A stretch of 64,000 nt of DNA from an uncultured Bacilli bacterium (lineage in GTDB: Bacteria > Bacillota_I > Bacilli_A > RF39 > UBA660): the NCBI GenBank assembly GCA_934102355.1, contig CAKOSO010000002.1, positions 124,001 through 188,000 on the forward strand. Direction: 5' to 3'. How positions within the stretch are numbered: the first letter of the stretch is position 1; each line of letters starts with the position of its first letter. Of this stretch, positions 42,924 through 51,880 are shown piece by piece. The position numbers and the translations under genes were made by a program. The notes under the pieces are model-generated. The model saw only the letters and a list, made by a program, of their open reading frames with translations. It made no database searches and was not told the DNA's origin.

Positions 42924-42929
42924 TATAAT
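42924..42929 (+). promoter_or_regulatory. -10 box for pgk-tpiA
   Basis: TATAAT ends 12 bases before the pgk ATG, with GGTGAAA between them. The -35 position falls in the frr terminator. Confidence 0.5.
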
Positions 42930-42941
42930 AGTGGTGAAACT

Positions 42942-44108
42942 ATGAAGAATATAAAGGATTTTAACTTTAAAAATAAAAGTGTTTTAATTAGATGTGATTT
43001 AAATGTTACATTAAAAGATGGTAAAATACTAGATGATACAAGGATTACGTCTAGTGTTAAATCTATAAAATATATTATTGATAATGGTGGAAAAGCTATT
43101 ATCTTATCTCATTTGGGAAAAGTAAAGACAATTGAAGATGAGTCAAAATACAGTCTTTTTGTTGTCTTTGAAAGGTTAAAGGAATTAATACCTAATCTTT
43201 CTTTTTGTGATAGTTTAGATTTTGATACAGTTAGAGATTTTGTTAACAATGTTGATTATGGTTCTGCTGTTTTATTACAGAATACAAGATTTTATGATTT
43301 AGATGGTAATTTAGAAAGTGGTAATAGTGATAAACTTGCTTCTTTTTATGCATCATTAGGTGATATTTTTATTAATGATGCTTTTGGGACTTTACATAGA
43401 GAACATGCTTCTAATGTTGGTATTTCTAGTCATTTAAAATCTGGTGTTGGCTTTTTAGTTCAAAATGAACTTAAAAATTTAAATATTTTATTTAAACCAA
43501 AACATCCATTTGTTGTTATTATGGGTGGTGCTAAGATTTCTGATAAAGTTAAAGTTATTGATAAATTAATAAAGAAAGTTGATACCTTATTAATTGGTGG
43601 TGCTATGGCTAATACTTTTTTAGTTGCTAAAGGCTTTGATATGGGAAGTTCTTTATATGAAGAGAGTATGATTTCGTATTGTGCGAAGTTACTTGAAAAG
43701 TATGAATCTAAAATTATTTTACCAATAGATTTTTATTGCAATACTACTTATGCTGATGGAGATAAGGTTTATACTTCTTTGTTTGATTTTCCTAAAGATA
43801 TGATGGCATTAGATATTGGAGATAAAAGTATTTCTATTTTTAAAAATGAAATAAAGGGATGTAAAACATTATTTTGGAATGGGCCTATCGGTGTTTCTGA
43901 ATTTTCTAATTTTTCAGATGGAACTAAAAAGGTTATGGATTATATAGCTAATAATGTTGATATTAGTATTTTTGGTGGTGGTGATATAGTCGCTGCTTTA
44001 AGTAATTTTGGTTATAAAGATAAAGTTTATTTTTATTCAACTGGTGGGGGTGCAACTTTAGAATATATTTCTTCTGGTAAACTTGTTGGTTTAAAAAATA
44101 TTAAATAG
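42942..44108 (+). CDS. pgk: Phosphoglycerate kinase
   Basis: PGK makes ATP from 1,3-bisphosphoglycerate in glycolysis. The 388-residue product has the substrate-binding motifs VLIRCDLNV near residue 15 and LSHLGK. The hinge/nucleotide part has VVIMGGAKISDKV and LFWNGPIGVSEF, then the Gly-rich GGGDIVAAL near the end. ATG 42942 follows GGTGAAA; the longer frame from 42915 would start inside the promoter. tpiA follows 8 bases later, forming a two-gene glycolytic operon. Confidence 0.97.
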   Translation: MKNIKDFNFKNKSVLIRCDLNVTLKDGKILDDTRITSSVKSIKYIIDNGGKAIILSHLGKVKTIEDESKYSLFVVFERLKELIPNLSFCDSLDFDTVRDFVNNVDYGSAVLLQNTRFYDLDGNLESGNSDKLASFYASLGDIFINDAFGTLHREHASNVGISSHLKSGVGFLVQNELKNLNILFKPKHPFVVIMGGAKISDKVKVIDKLIKKVDTLLIGGAMANTFLVAKGFDMGSSLYEESMISYCAKLLEKYESKIILPIDFYCNTTYADGDKVYTSLFDFPKDMMALDIGDKSISIFKNEIKGCKTLFWNGPIGVSEFSNFSDGTKKVMDYIANNVDISIFGGGDIVAALSNFGYKDKVYFYSTGGGATLEYISSGKLVGLKNIK

Positions 44109-44116
44109 GTGATGAT

Positions 44117-44827
44117 ATGAATAAGATTGTTGTTTTAAATCAGAAAACTTATATGGATTTAGATGATTTTAAAGATTATATAAAAGCATTTAAGGATAAG
44201 GTTAGGACTGATATTGATGTTATTTTTTGTCCTAGTTCTATTTATTTACCATATTGTTCTGGAAAATATAGTTTTTCTTTAGGATCACAAAATCTTTCAT
44301 ATATGGATGTTACTGGGGAAGTAACTGCAGAACAATTAAAATCAATGAATGTTAGGTATTCAATTATAGGTCATGGTGAGAGAAAAGTTTGTTTAAATGA
44401 ATCATTAAATGATATTAATAAAAAAATAATATCTGCTTTGGATAATGGTATTACTCCAATTATTTGTTTGGGCGAAACAAAAGAAGAATATAGTATGAAA
44501 AAAACTCAAGATGTTATAGTAAAACAAATTAAGGCTTATTTAAAAGATGTTGATGTAATGAGTGATTTAGTTTTTGCATATGAACCAATATGGGCGATTA
44601 ATACTGGTGTTAATATTTCTTCATCTTTTATTGATGAAATTGTTATGCTTATTAAAAGTATTATTTATAAGAAATATGGTAAAGATGTTAAAGTTTTATA
44701 TGGTGGAAGTGTTAATGATGAAAATATTATTTCTTTAAAGAAATCTAAATATATTGATGGTTTTATGATAGGAAAATCTAGTACTAATGTTGATGAAACT
44801 TTAAATATTTTGAATAATTTAGATTAA
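44117..44827 (+). CDS. tpiA: Triosephosphate isomerase
   Basis: TIM interconverts dihydroxyacetone phosphate and glyceraldehyde 3-phosphate. The 236-residue product keeps the catalytic Lys10 (NQK), the electrophile His (IIGHGERK) and the base Glu156 (AYEPIWA). The phosphate loop YGGSV is present. Several usual residues near these are changed: NWK is NQK, GHSER is GHGER, and AIGTG is AINTG. It is also shorter than the common length of about 250. Activity is still likely. It is coupled to pgk with AGGTGATG before the ATG. Confidence 0.93.
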   Translation: MNKIVVLNQKTYMDLDDFKDYIKAFKDKVRTDIDVIFCPSSIYLPYCSGKYSFSLGSQNLSYMDVTGEVTAEQLKSMNVRYSIIGHGERKVCLNESLNDINKKIISALDNGITPIICLGETKEEYSMKKTQDVIVKQIKAYLKDVDVMSDLVFAYEPIWAINTGVNISSSFIDEIVMLIKSIIYKKYGKDVKVLYGGSVNDENIISLKKSKYIDGFMIGKSSTNVDETLNILNNLD

Positions 44828-44836
44828 TCGACAAAA
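44827..44836 (+). promoter_or_regulatory. Candidate Spo0A-binding site (0A box) upstream of spo0A
   Basis: ATCGACAAAA is the complement of TTTTGTCGAT, which matches the 0A-box core TGTCGAA at six of seven positions. It lies about 35-45 bases before the spo0A -35 box. Autoregulation by Spo0A is known in other species; here it is inferred. Confidence 0.4.
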
Positions 44837-44870
44837 TGTGTTAAAAAATTCTCTAGAATAATAGTGAATT

Positions 44871-44900
44871 TTGTATTACAATAATAATGCGTGGTAGTAT
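44871..44900 (+). promoter_or_regulatory. Promoter for spo0A
   Basis: TTGTAT (44871-44876) and TAGTAT (44895-44900) are separated by 18 bases, with a TGG extension before the -10. The ATG is 15 bases beyond it. Confidence 0.5.
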
Positions 44901-44915
44901 ATGAAGGGAGATTAG

Positions 44916-45686
44916 ATGAAAAATATAAGGTTATTCTTGGTCGATGATAATGTTGCGTTAATCGACATGATGAAAGAATATTTTAATGATCGCGCAGGAT
45001 TTGAAGTAGTAAACGTGGCATATAATGGTGAAGATGGGATGGATTATTTGAAAGAACATGGTGATATGTTTGATGTGATGATTCTTGATCTTATTATGCC
45101 AGTTAAAGATGGTGTTTCTGTTTTGGAAGATATGAAAAATCTTAATATTAATAAGAAAGTGATTGTACTTACTTCTTATAATACTCAAGATATGATCAGA
45201 AAGGTTTCAGAGCTTGGAGTTAATTATTTTATATTAAAGCCTTTTGATTTAGGTGAATTAGAGAAAAGAATTACTGAAGCTAGTAATAGTATTGTTTCCG
45301 AGAGTAAGTCTTTAGATTTATATCATAATAATTTACAGATATCTATTACTAATATCTTACATGAAATGGGAGTTCCATCTCATATAAAAGGTTATCAATA
45401 TATAAGAGAAGGTATTTCTATTATATATGAAAGACCTGAAGTAATAGGCGGTATAACTAAAGAATTATATCCAGAGATTGCAAGTAAGTTTGATACTACT
45501 GTTTCACGTGTTGAGCGTGCTATAAGACATGCTATTGAAGTATCGTGGAACAGAGGTGATTGGGATCTTATGGAAGAAATTTTTGGACATAGTGTTGATA
45601 TTGACAAGGCAAAACCTACTAATTCAGAGTTTATAGTAACTATTGCTGATAAGTTAAGATTAGAAGATAGAAAAATTAGAGCTTAG
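44916..45686 (+). CDS. spo0A: Sporulation master regulator Spo0A
   Basis: This response regulator controls entry into sporulation in Bacillota. The 256-residue product has a receiver domain (about 1-125) with acidic D10-D11, phospho-acceptor Asp58 (ILDLIMP) and the conserved Lys in ILKPFD. The DNA-binding domain (about 145-256) is unique to Spo0A. Its recognition region [14 protein letters not shown] (196-209) is nearly the textbook sequence. Length and linker are normal, so the gene looks functional. GGGAG precedes the ATG. No other sporulation gene is in the window. It stands alone between tpiA and a DUF4143-type ATPase gene, with a terminator at its stop codon. Confidence 0.95.
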   Translation: MKNIRLFLVDDNVALIDMMKEYFNDRAGFEVVNVAYNGEDGMDYLKEHGDMFDVMILDLIMPVKDGVSVLEDMKNLNINKKVIVLTSYNTQDMIRKVSELGVNYFILKPFDLGELEKRITEASNSIVSESKSLDLYHNNLQISITNILHEMGVPSHIKGYQYIREGISIIYERPEVIGGITKELYPEIASKFDTTVSRVERAIRHAIEVSWNRGDWDLMEEIFGHSVDIDKAKPTNSEFIVTIADKLRLEDRKIRA

Positions 45687-45697
45687 CTCTTTTTTTG
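45676..45697 (+). terminator. Terminator after spo0A
   Basis: AGAGC (45678-45682) pairs with GCTCT (45686-45690) around TTA, followed by six T residues. The hairpin contains the spo0A stop codon. Confidence 0.72.
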
Positions 45698-45698
45698 A

Positions 45699-45727
45699 TT
45701 GACTTCTTTTTTTAATTAAATTATACT
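45699..45727 (+). promoter_or_regulatory. Promoter for the DUF4143-type ATPase gene and gpmI
   Basis: TTGACT (45699-45704) and TATACT (45722-45727) are separated by 17 bases, just after the spo0A terminator. Confidence 0.7.
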
Positions 45728-45760
45728 TATATTGAGAATAATGATTGGAGGAATCAATTT

Positions 45761-47035
45761 ATGGAACGAAAAATAATGGATGAATTACTAAAATGGAAAA
45801 TAGACCACTTAAAAAAACCAATGTTACTATATGGACCTACATTATGTGGTAAGACTCATGTTGTTTTAGATTTTGGTAAAAAAGAGTATAAGAATGTAAT
45901 TTACTTTGATTGTAATGGTAATTTAGAATTAAATTATGTTATTGATAAAAATACTACTTCTGATAAATTGATAAGGGCACTTTCTGCTATCTCTTTGGAA
46001 ACTATTTTTAAAGAAGAAAGTTTAATTATATTTGATAATGTTTCTACTAAAGTTTTAAATGCAATTAAGAAATTATTTGCTGGTAATTCTTCTTATCATA
46101 TTATTATGATTACTAATTGTTTGGATTTATTAAACAAAAATAAGATGGATGGTTTTATTGTTAAGAAGATGGGACTTGTTACTTTCTTTGAATATTTAAA
46201 GTTTGTTGGCAAGGAACAAATGGTTTCATTTATTGAAGACTCTTTTAAAACTAATAAACCTATGCCTTTTCATAGTATGGCTATGGAATTATATAATGAT
46301 TATGTTATAACTGGTGGTTATCCTTCTGCTATTGTGGATTTTAATGAGAATAAGAGTTATACTTCATTATCTTCTATTCATGAGAATAATATAGGTCTTT
46401 TGAAAACTAAACTTTTGGATTTGGATAACTTAATTGATATAAAAAGAGGAATAGAAGTTTATGATAATATGTCTATTCAGTTACTAAAAGAAAATAAAAA
46501 GTTCTTATATGGAATACTTAGAACTGGTGCTCGTGCTAAAAAATATGAGAAAGCTATTAAATTTCTTGTTGATAATAATATTGTTATAAAAAGTGTTAGA
46601 CTTTCCGCTCTTACTTCTCCTCTTAGTAAAATAAAAGATGAAGATAGTTTTATTTTATATTTTAATGATTCTGGTATTTTATTTAAGAAGATGAATGTGA
46701 ATCCAAATAGACTTTTTACTAATGATAAATTGATGAATGTTGTTTATGAAAATAATATTGTTTCTACATTAAAAAGTAATGGATTTAGTATATATTATTA
46801 TCAATCTGAAGGTAAGGCTTTTTTAGATATAGTTTTACAAACTAGAAATGGTAAAATTATACCTATTGAAATAGTTGATGAAGAAAGTAATTCTAAGTCT
46901 AAGAGTTTGAGTTTATCTATGAATAAATATGGTATAAATTATGCTATAAGATTTACTAGTGGTAATTTTAGAGAAAAGAAAGGAGTAAAATACGTTCCTT
47001 ATTATGCGAGTTGTTGCGTAACGGAAACACTATAA
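45761..47035 (+). CDS. AAA_14/DUF4143-type ATPase
   Basis: The 424-residue product has an N-terminal P-loop ATPase domain with Walker A GPTLCGKT at 25-32 and Walker B LIIFDN near 88-93. The middle part has LVTFFEYLKFVG and YVITGGYPSAI. The C-terminal half holds the DUF4143 region with LDIVLQTRNGKIIPIEI, which resembles a nuclease-like PD-(D/E)XK core (D...ExK) in which the usual EVK reads EIV. The family is common in bacteria and archaea but its role is not established. gpmI follows 6 bases later, so it is probably co-transcribed. GGAGG precedes the ATG. Confidence 0.82.
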   Translation: MERKIMDELLKWKIDHLKKPMLLYGPTLCGKTHVVLDFGKKEYKNVIYFDCNGNLELNYVIDKNTTSDKLIRALSAISLETIFKEESLIIFDNVSTKVLNAIKKLFAGNSSYHIIMITNCLDLLNKNKMDGFIVKKMGLVTFFEYLKFVGKEQMVSFIEDSFKTNKPMPFHSMAMELYNDYVITGGYPSAIVDFNENKSYTSLSSIHENNIGLLKTKLLDLDNLIDIKRGIEVYDNMSIQLLKENKKFLYGILRTGARAKKYEKAIKFLVDNNIVIKSVRLSALTSPLSKIKDEDSFILYFNDSGILFKKMNVNPNRLFTNDKLMNVVYENNIVSTLKSNGFSIYYYQSEGKAFLDIVLQTRNGKIIPIEIVDEESNSKSKSLSLSMNKYGINYAIRFTSGNFREKKGVKYVPYYASCCVTETL

Positions 47036-47041
47036 GAAATT

Positions 47042-48547
47042 ATGAATAAAGTTATTTTAACTATACTTGATGGTGTTGGCGAAAGAAAAGAAGAAAATGG
47101 TAATGCATTATTGCTTGCAAATACTCCTAATTTAGATAAATTGTGGGGAATGTATCCTTATGGTCTTTTATCTGCTAGTGGTGAAGATGTTGGACTTCCT
47201 AAAGGACAGATGGGGAATAGTGAAGTTGGACATCTTACTATTGGTGCTGGAAGAGTTATTTTTCAACCTTTGGAGAGAATAAATCGTGCTATAAAGAGTA
47301 AGGAAATCTACAATAATAGTAATATTTTGAATGTTATAGATCATGTTAAGAATAATAATTCGAAGTTGCATATTTTTGGTCTTTTAAGTGATGGTGGTGT
47401 TCATTCTCATATTAATCATATATTTTCCTTAATTGATGTTGCTAGAAAAAATGGTATTAAAAATTTATATCTTCATATTTTTTTGGATGGAAGGGATACG
47501 TTACCTAATGTTGCTCTTGAATATCTTGATAAATTAAAAATTTATTTGCTCAAAGAGAAAATCGGGAAAATTGCTACTATAAGTGGAAGATATTATGCAA
47601 TGGATAGGGATGGAATGTGGAATAATGTTAAGCTTGCTTATGATGCAATAGTAAATGGTAAAGGAGAATATGATTCTTCTTATCAGGATATAATTATTAA
47701 AAGTTATAATAATAAAGTGTATGATGAATTTGTTATTCCTACAATTCTTGATAAAGATGGTATGGTTTCTGATGGTGATGGGCTTATTGTTGCTAATTTT
47801 AGACCAGATAGATTAAAGGAACTTTTTGGTGCTATTACTAATCCTAATTTTAATGACTTTGAAACTATAAAATTTAACAATATTAAAACTGTTACAATGA
47901 TGCCTGTTGATGATAGTGTTATATGTTTAAATGCTTTTTCTCATGAAGAGGTTTCAAATAATCTTGGTGAAATGTTAAATAAATATGGTTTAAGGGTTTT
48001 AAGAATTGCAGAGTATAGTAAGTTTCCTCATGTTACACATTTTATTGATGGTGATCTTGATGTTGATTATCCATTAACTAAGAAAGTTAAAATCCCGAGG
48101 CATGATGTTGCTACTTATGATTTAGATCCTGCTATGAGTTCATATGAAGTTACTGATTATATCATTAATAATATGGGTTCTTATGATGTTATTATCGTTA
48201 ATTATGCTAATGGTGATATGGTTGGACATACTGGTAATTTGGATGCTTGTATAAAAGCGATGGAAGCTTTAGATGATAATATTGGAAGATTATATGATGC
48301 ATCTTTAAAGAATAACTTTACTATGATGATAACTGCTGATCATGGTAATTGCGAGGAAATGATAAGTAAAGATGGTAAAATATTAACAGCTCATACAACT
48401 AATTTGGTAAGATTTTGTGTAACTGATAAGAATTATTTAGTTACTAATGGATCTTTAAAAGATGTTGCCCCTACTGTTTTGAGTTTTTTAGGAAAAAAAG
48501 TTCCAGATGAAATGACTGGTAAGAATTTATTAGAAGAAATTTTATAA
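47042..48547 (+). CDS. gpmI: 2,3-bisphosphoglycerate-independent phosphoglycerate mutase
   Basis: This enzyme interconverts 3- and 2-phosphoglycerate in glycolysis using a phosphoserine intermediate and two Mn ions. The 501-residue product has ILDGVG (D10) at the start and the nucleophile Ser60 in GNSEVGH. The metal-binding segments ANGDMVGHTG and TADHGNCEEM are present toward the end. The ATG has no recognisable Shine-Dalgarno site (GAAATT only) and lies 6 bases after the ATPase gene, so its translation probably depends on the upstream gene. A terminator follows. Enolase is not in the window. Confidence 0.96.
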   Translation: MNKVILTILDGVGERKEENGNALLLANTPNLDKLWGMYPYGLLSASGEDVGLPKGQMGNSEVGHLTIGAGRVIFQPLERINRAIKSKEIYNNSNILNVIDHVKNNNSKLHIFGLLSDGGVHSHINHIFSLIDVARKNGIKNLYLHIFLDGRDTLPNVALEYLDKLKIYLLKEKIGKIATISGRYYAMDRDGMWNNVKLAYDAIVNGKGEYDSSYQDIIIKSYNNKVYDEFVIPTILDKDGMVSDGDGLIVANFRPDRLKELFGAITNPNFNDFETIKFNNIKTVTMMPVDDSVICLNAFSHEEVSNNLGEMLNKYGLRVLRIAEYSKFPHVTHFIDGDLDVDYPLTKKVKIPRHDVATYDLDPAMSSYEVTDYIINNMGSYDVIIVNYANGDMVGHTGNLDACIKAMEALDDNIGRLYDASLKNNFTMMITADHGNCEEMISKDGKILTAHTTNLVRFCVTDKNYLVTNGSLKDVAPTVLSFLGKKVPDEMTGKNLLEEIL

Positions 48548-48579
48548 AGTGATAAATTGATAAATTTATTGCTTTTTTT
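48547..48579 (+). terminator. Terminator after gpmI
   Basis: A 12-bp stem with two wobble pairs (48547-48558 with 48563-48574) and a 4-base loop is followed by T residues to 48579. Confidence 0.78.
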
Positions 48580-48602
48580 CTTTTAAAATAGGTAAAAAAT
48601 GC

Positions 48603-48631
48603 TTGCAATACATATAATTTTATGGTATTAT
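48603..48631 (+). promoter_or_regulatory. Promoter of the S10-spc-alpha supercluster
   Basis: TTGCAA (48603-48608) and TATTAT (48626-48631) are separated by 17 bases with a TGG extension. It is the only good promoter candidate before rpsJ and may drive most of the ribosomal genes to rplQ. Confidence 0.65.
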
Positions 48632-48637
48632 GTTGAT

Positions 48638-48753
48638 GTTATGACTGCTGTGATGTGCAAGGTTGCTGATACACCAGGTTGAGTTGCTAATTGGTTATTG
48701 GGTTATTTGCATGGAGCAAGTCTATACTAGATATAGGCGAAGGGAGGATTAAT
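48638..48753 (+). promoter_or_regulatory. Probable S10-operon leader RNA
   Basis: About 115 bases of untranslated RNA precede rpsJ. The part around 48657-48682 (GCAAGGTTGCTGATACACCAGG) looks like the sequence conserved upstream of rpsJ in many Bacillota. Small hairpins such as TTGC/GCAA (48707-48720) and CTATA/TATAG (48722-48736) lie nearer the gene. No terminator is present. A role in autogenous control is inferred; the regulating protein is not known. Confidence 0.5.
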
Positions 48754-49065
48754 ATGTCTAATGTTGATGTAAGAATCAAGTTAAGATCATATGATCACAG
48801 AATACTTGATAATGCTGCAGCTAAGATTGTTGAAACTGTCAAACGTGCAGGTGGAGAAGTAAGTGGACCAGTACCACTTCCAACTGAGGTTGAAAAAATT
48901 ACAATTTTAAGAGCTGTACATAAGTACAAAGATTCACGTGAACAATATGAATCTCGTACACACAAAAGACTTATTGATGTTAAAAATCCTAGCAAGGAAA
49001 CTCTAGATGCATTAAAACGTTTAGATTTACCAAGTGGAATTGACATTCAAATTAAGCAAAAATAA
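48754..49065 (+). CDS. rpsJ: 30S ribosomal protein S10
   Basis: S10 is a head protein of the small subunit and also NusE, a part of antitermination complexes. From ATG 48754 the product has 103 residues, normal length, with [13 protein letters not shown] and [17 protein letters not shown]. The longer frame from 48691 would translate the leader and has no homology. GGGAGG precedes the ATG. It is first in the S10 operon. Confidence 0.98.
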   Translation: MSNVDVRIKLRSYDHRILDNAAAKIVETVKRAGGEVSGPVPLPTEVEKITILRAVHKYKDSREQYESRTHKRLIDVKNPSKETLDALKRLDLPSGIDIQIKQK

Positions 49066-49088
49066 TTAGTTAAAGGAAGGAAAAACAA

Positions 49089-49802
49089 ATGAAAGGAATC
49101 TTAGGAAAGAAATTAGGAATGACTCAAGTTTTCGGAAAAGATGGAAAACTAGTTCCTGTTACTGTAATCGAAATTGAACCTAATGTTGTAAGTCAAGTTA
49201 AAACATTAGAAAATGACGGTTACGAAGCTATCCAATTGGCTGCTTTTGATACTAAAGAAAAAGCTAGTAATAAAGCAAAAATTGGACATTTAAAGAAAAC
49301 AAACACTGCTCCTAAGCGCTTCTTAAAAGAAATCAGAGGAGTAGATATCAGTAATTATGAATTAGGTTCTTCAATTAAAGCAGATTTATTTGAAGCAGGA
49401 GAATTTGTAGATGTAACTGGTATTAGTAAAGGAAAAGGATACCAAGGTGTTATTAAGAAAAATAACCAAAGTCGTGGACCAATGGCTCATGGTTCTAAAT
49501 ATCATAGAGGTGTTGGATCTCTTGGTACTATGCTTCCAAAGAGAGTTTTGAAAGGTAAAGCTTTACCATCTCACATGGGTGATGAACAAGTTACTATTCA
49601 AAATCTTGAAATCATCAAAGTTGATATGGATGATAATTGTATTTTAGTAAAGGGAAGTATCCCTGGAGCTAAAAAGTCATTAGTTGTTATTAAATCTGCT
49701 GTTAAGACAGATAGAAAGAATACTCCATTTGATGTTATTTCTTACGAAGTTGAAGTAAAAGATGAAAATTCTTCTTCATCAGAAGGAGAAGTACAAGAAT
49801 AA
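49089..49802 (+). CDS. rplC: 50S ribosomal protein L3
   Basis: L3 starts large-subunit assembly and reaches to the peptidyl-transferase centre. The 237-residue product begins [13 protein letters not shown] and has the loop region with [17 protein letters not shown]. The last 20 residues are acidic and Ser-rich ([12 protein letters not shown]), an addition beyond the usual length of about 210. AAGGAAGG precedes the ATG. rplD follows 22 bases later. Confidence 0.98.
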   Translation: MKGILGKKLGMTQVFGKDGKLVPVTVIEIEPNVVSQVKTLENDGYEAIQLAAFDTKEKASNKAKIGHLKKTNTAPKRFLKEIRGVDISNYELGSSIKADLFEAGEFVDVTGISKGKGYQGVIKKNNQSRGPMAHGSKYHRGVGSLGTMLPKRVLKGKALPSHMGDEQVTIQNLEIIKVDMDDNCILVKGSIPGAKKSLVVIKSAVKTDRKNTPFDVISYEVEVKDENSSSSEGEVQE

Positions 49803-49824
49803 TTCTTGTATAGGAGGACTTAAT

Positions 49825-50448
49825 ATGAAAGTAGAACTATTAAATTTAAATGGAGAAAAAGTTAAGGATTTAACTCTTGAAAAAGAAATATTTGGAGAAA
49901 AAACTAATGATAAAGTTTTAAAGGATGCAATTATTGTTGCTCAATCTTCTTTAAGACAAGGAACTGCTTCTGTTAAAACTAGAGCAGAAGTAAGTGGTGG
50001 TGGTAGAAAACCATGGAAACAAAAAGGAACAGGTAATGCTCGTCAAGGATCAATTAGAGCAGTACAATGGGTTGGTGGAGGTGTAGCCTTCGGACCAGTT
50101 CCTAGAAGTTATAGTAAAAAACAAAATAGAAAAGAAAGAAAAATAGCTTTAAGAACAGCTTATTTACATAAGATTAATGATAAAAATTTAGTTGTAGTAG
50201 AAAATATTACATTTAATACTCCTAAAACTAAAGAAATGGTTAACTTATTAACAAATTTAAAATTAGCTGATAAGAAAGTATTAGTAGTTGTAAACGAATA
50301 TGCTGAAAATGTAATTTTAGCTGCACGTAATTTACAAAATGTTGTAATTATGTTACCAGAAGAAATTAGTGTTTTAGATATTCTAAGTGCTAATAAGATG
50401 TTAGTTGAAGAAAAGGCTATGGAAAGAATAAAGGAGGTGCTTAAATAA
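49825..50448 (+). CDS. rplD: 50S ribosomal protein L4
   Basis: L4 lines the nascent-chain exit tunnel and in enterobacteria represses the S10 operon. From ATG 49825 (AGGAGG at 49812-49817) the product has 207 residues, the normal length. It contains RQGTASVKTRAEVSGGGRKPWKQKGTGNARQGS, the tunnel loop. The frame from 49762 would run over the end of rplC and is not used. The stop shares a base with the rplW start. Confidence 0.98.
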   Translation: MKVELLNLNGEKVKDLTLEKEIFGEKTNDKVLKDAIIVAQSSLRQGTASVKTRAEVSGGGRKPWKQKGTGNARQGSIRAVQWVGGGVAFGPVPRSYSKKQNRKERKIALRTAYLHKINDKNLVVVENITFNTPKTKEMVNLLTNLKLADKKVLVVVNEYAENVILAARNLQNVVIMLPEEISVLDILSANKMLVEEKAMERIKEVLK

Positions 50449-50732
50449 TGAATACTAAATATTTAGAAATTATTAAAGCGCCAGTTGTTACTGAAAAATC
50501 TGCTAGAATTGGACAAGATTTAAATCAATATGCATTCTATGTAGATCCAAAAGCTAATAAAACTGAAATTAAATCTGCAATTGAAAAATTATTCAAGGTG
50601 AAAGTTGTTGATATCAAAACAATTAATGTTCACCCAAGAAGAAAACGTGTTGGACGTTATGCAGGTCTTACTAATCGTAAGAAGAAAGCAATTGTTACTT
50701 TGGAAAAAGGACAAACAATTGAATTAGGTTAA
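50448..50732 (+). CDS. rplW: 50S ribosomal protein L23
   Basis: L23 sits at the tunnel exit and docks trigger factor and SRP. The 94-residue product has IIKAPVVTEKSARIG and the loop NVHPRRKRVGRYAG. The ATG overlaps the rplD stop (TAATG), and AAGGAGG lies inside the end of rplD, so translation is coupled. Confidence 0.98.
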   Translation: MNTKYLEIIKAPVVTEKSARIGQDLNQYAFYVDPKANKTEIKSAIEKLFKVKVVDIKTINVHPRRKRVGRYAGLTNRKKKAIVTLEKGQTIELG

Positions 50733-50744
50733 GGAGGTTAAGAC

Positions 50745-51575
50745 ATGGCAATAAGAAATTATAAACCTATTACTCCTGGACAAAGAGGAATGAGTACTTT
50801 AACTAATGATGAAATTACAAGTAAAAATCCAGAAAAATCTTTACTTGTTACATTAAAGAAACAAGCTGGACGTAATCATCAAGGTAAAATTACTGTTAGA
50901 CATCAAGGTGGAGGAGCAAAAAGAAAATATCGTGTAATCGATTTCAAAAGAAATAAATTCGATGTTGAAGGTACTGTTAGTACAATCGAATATGATCCAA
51001 ACAGAAGTGCAAATATAGCTTTAATTACTTATGCAGATGGTGAAAAAAGATATATTATTGCTCCAAAAGGACTTACAGTTGGATCAAAAATTATTAGTTC
51101 AGCTAATGCTGATATAAAAGTTGGTAATACTTTACCACTTGCTAATATTCCAGTTGGTACAGTTGTACACAATGTAGAATTAAAACCTGGAAAAGGTGCA
51201 GAACTTGCAAGAAGTGCTGGATCTTCAGTACAAATTCTTGGACGTGAAGGTGCTTATGTAATGTTAAGACTTACATCAGGTGAAGTAAGAAAAGTATTAG
51301 GAACTTGTTTAGCTACAGTTGGTAGAGTTGGAAATGAAGATTCTAACTTAGTTCAACTTGGTAAAGCTGGAAGAACAAGACATTTAGGTGTTAGACCTAC
51401 AGTTCGTGGTTCTGTTATGAACCCTAATGATCACCCTCATGGTGGTGGTGAAGGTAGAGCTCCAGTAGGTAGAAGTGGACCAATGACTCCTTGGGGTAAA
51501 CCAGCACTTGGATATAAAACTAGAAAGAAAAAAGCGTCTGATAAACTTATCGTACGTCGTAAAAATGATAAATAG
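50745..51575 (+). CDS. rplB: 50S ribosomal protein L2
   Basis: L2 is one of the most conserved proteins of the large subunit, needed for subunit joining and the peptidyl-transferase centre. The 276-residue product has the N-terminal ITPGQRGM, the RNA-binding [11 protein letters not shown], and the C-terminal [20 protein letters not shown] with the key His. AAGGAGG precedes the ATG. Confidence 0.99.
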   Translation: MAIRNYKPITPGQRGMSTLTNDEITSKNPEKSLLVTLKKQAGRNHQGKITVRHQGGGAKRKYRVIDFKRNKFDVEGTVSTIEYDPNRSANIALITYADGEKRYIIAPKGLTVGSKIISSANADIKVGNTLPLANIPVGTVVHNVELKPGKGAELARSAGSSVQILGREGAYVMLRLTSGEVRKVLGTCLATVGRVGNEDSNLVQLGKAGRTRHLGVRPTVRGSVMNPNDHPHGGGEGRAPVGRSGPMTPWGKPALGYKTRKKKASDKLIVRRKNDK

Positions 51576-51590
51576 GAAAGGAAATAAAAT

Positions 51591-51863
51591 ATGGCAAGAA
51601 GTATTAAAAAAGGACCTTACGTATTTGAAAGATTAATGAAAAAGGTTGAAGCTTTAAATGCAAGCGGTAAAAAAGAAGTTGTTAAAACATGGTCACGCCG
51701 TTCAACAATATTTCCTGAATTTATAGGACATACTTTTGCAGTTCATAATGGAAAAGAATTTATTCCAGTATATGTAACTGAAGATATGGTTGGACATAAA
51801 CTTGGAGAGTTTGCTTTGACTCGTAAGTTTGGTGGTCACGGATCAGACAAGGCTAAGAAATAG
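51591..51863 (+). CDS. rpsS: 30S ribosomal protein S19
   Basis: S19 is a head protein near the A-site finger. The 90-residue product has [17 protein letters not shown] and [25 protein letters not shown], all typical. AGGAAAGG precedes the ATG. It lies between rplB and rplV as in nearly all bacteria. Confidence 0.98.
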   Translation: MARSIKKGPYVFERLMKKVEALNASGKKEVVKTWSRRSTIFPEFIGHTFAVHNGKEFIPVYVTEDMVGHKLGEFALTRKFGGHGSDKAKK

Positions 51864-51880
51864 GTAAGGGGGAGAAGATT

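Noticed and set aside
48795..49046. 83-codon minus-strand frame opposite rpsJ
   Set aside because: It is a complement shadow of a strongly conserved ribosomal protein gene with no start signal.
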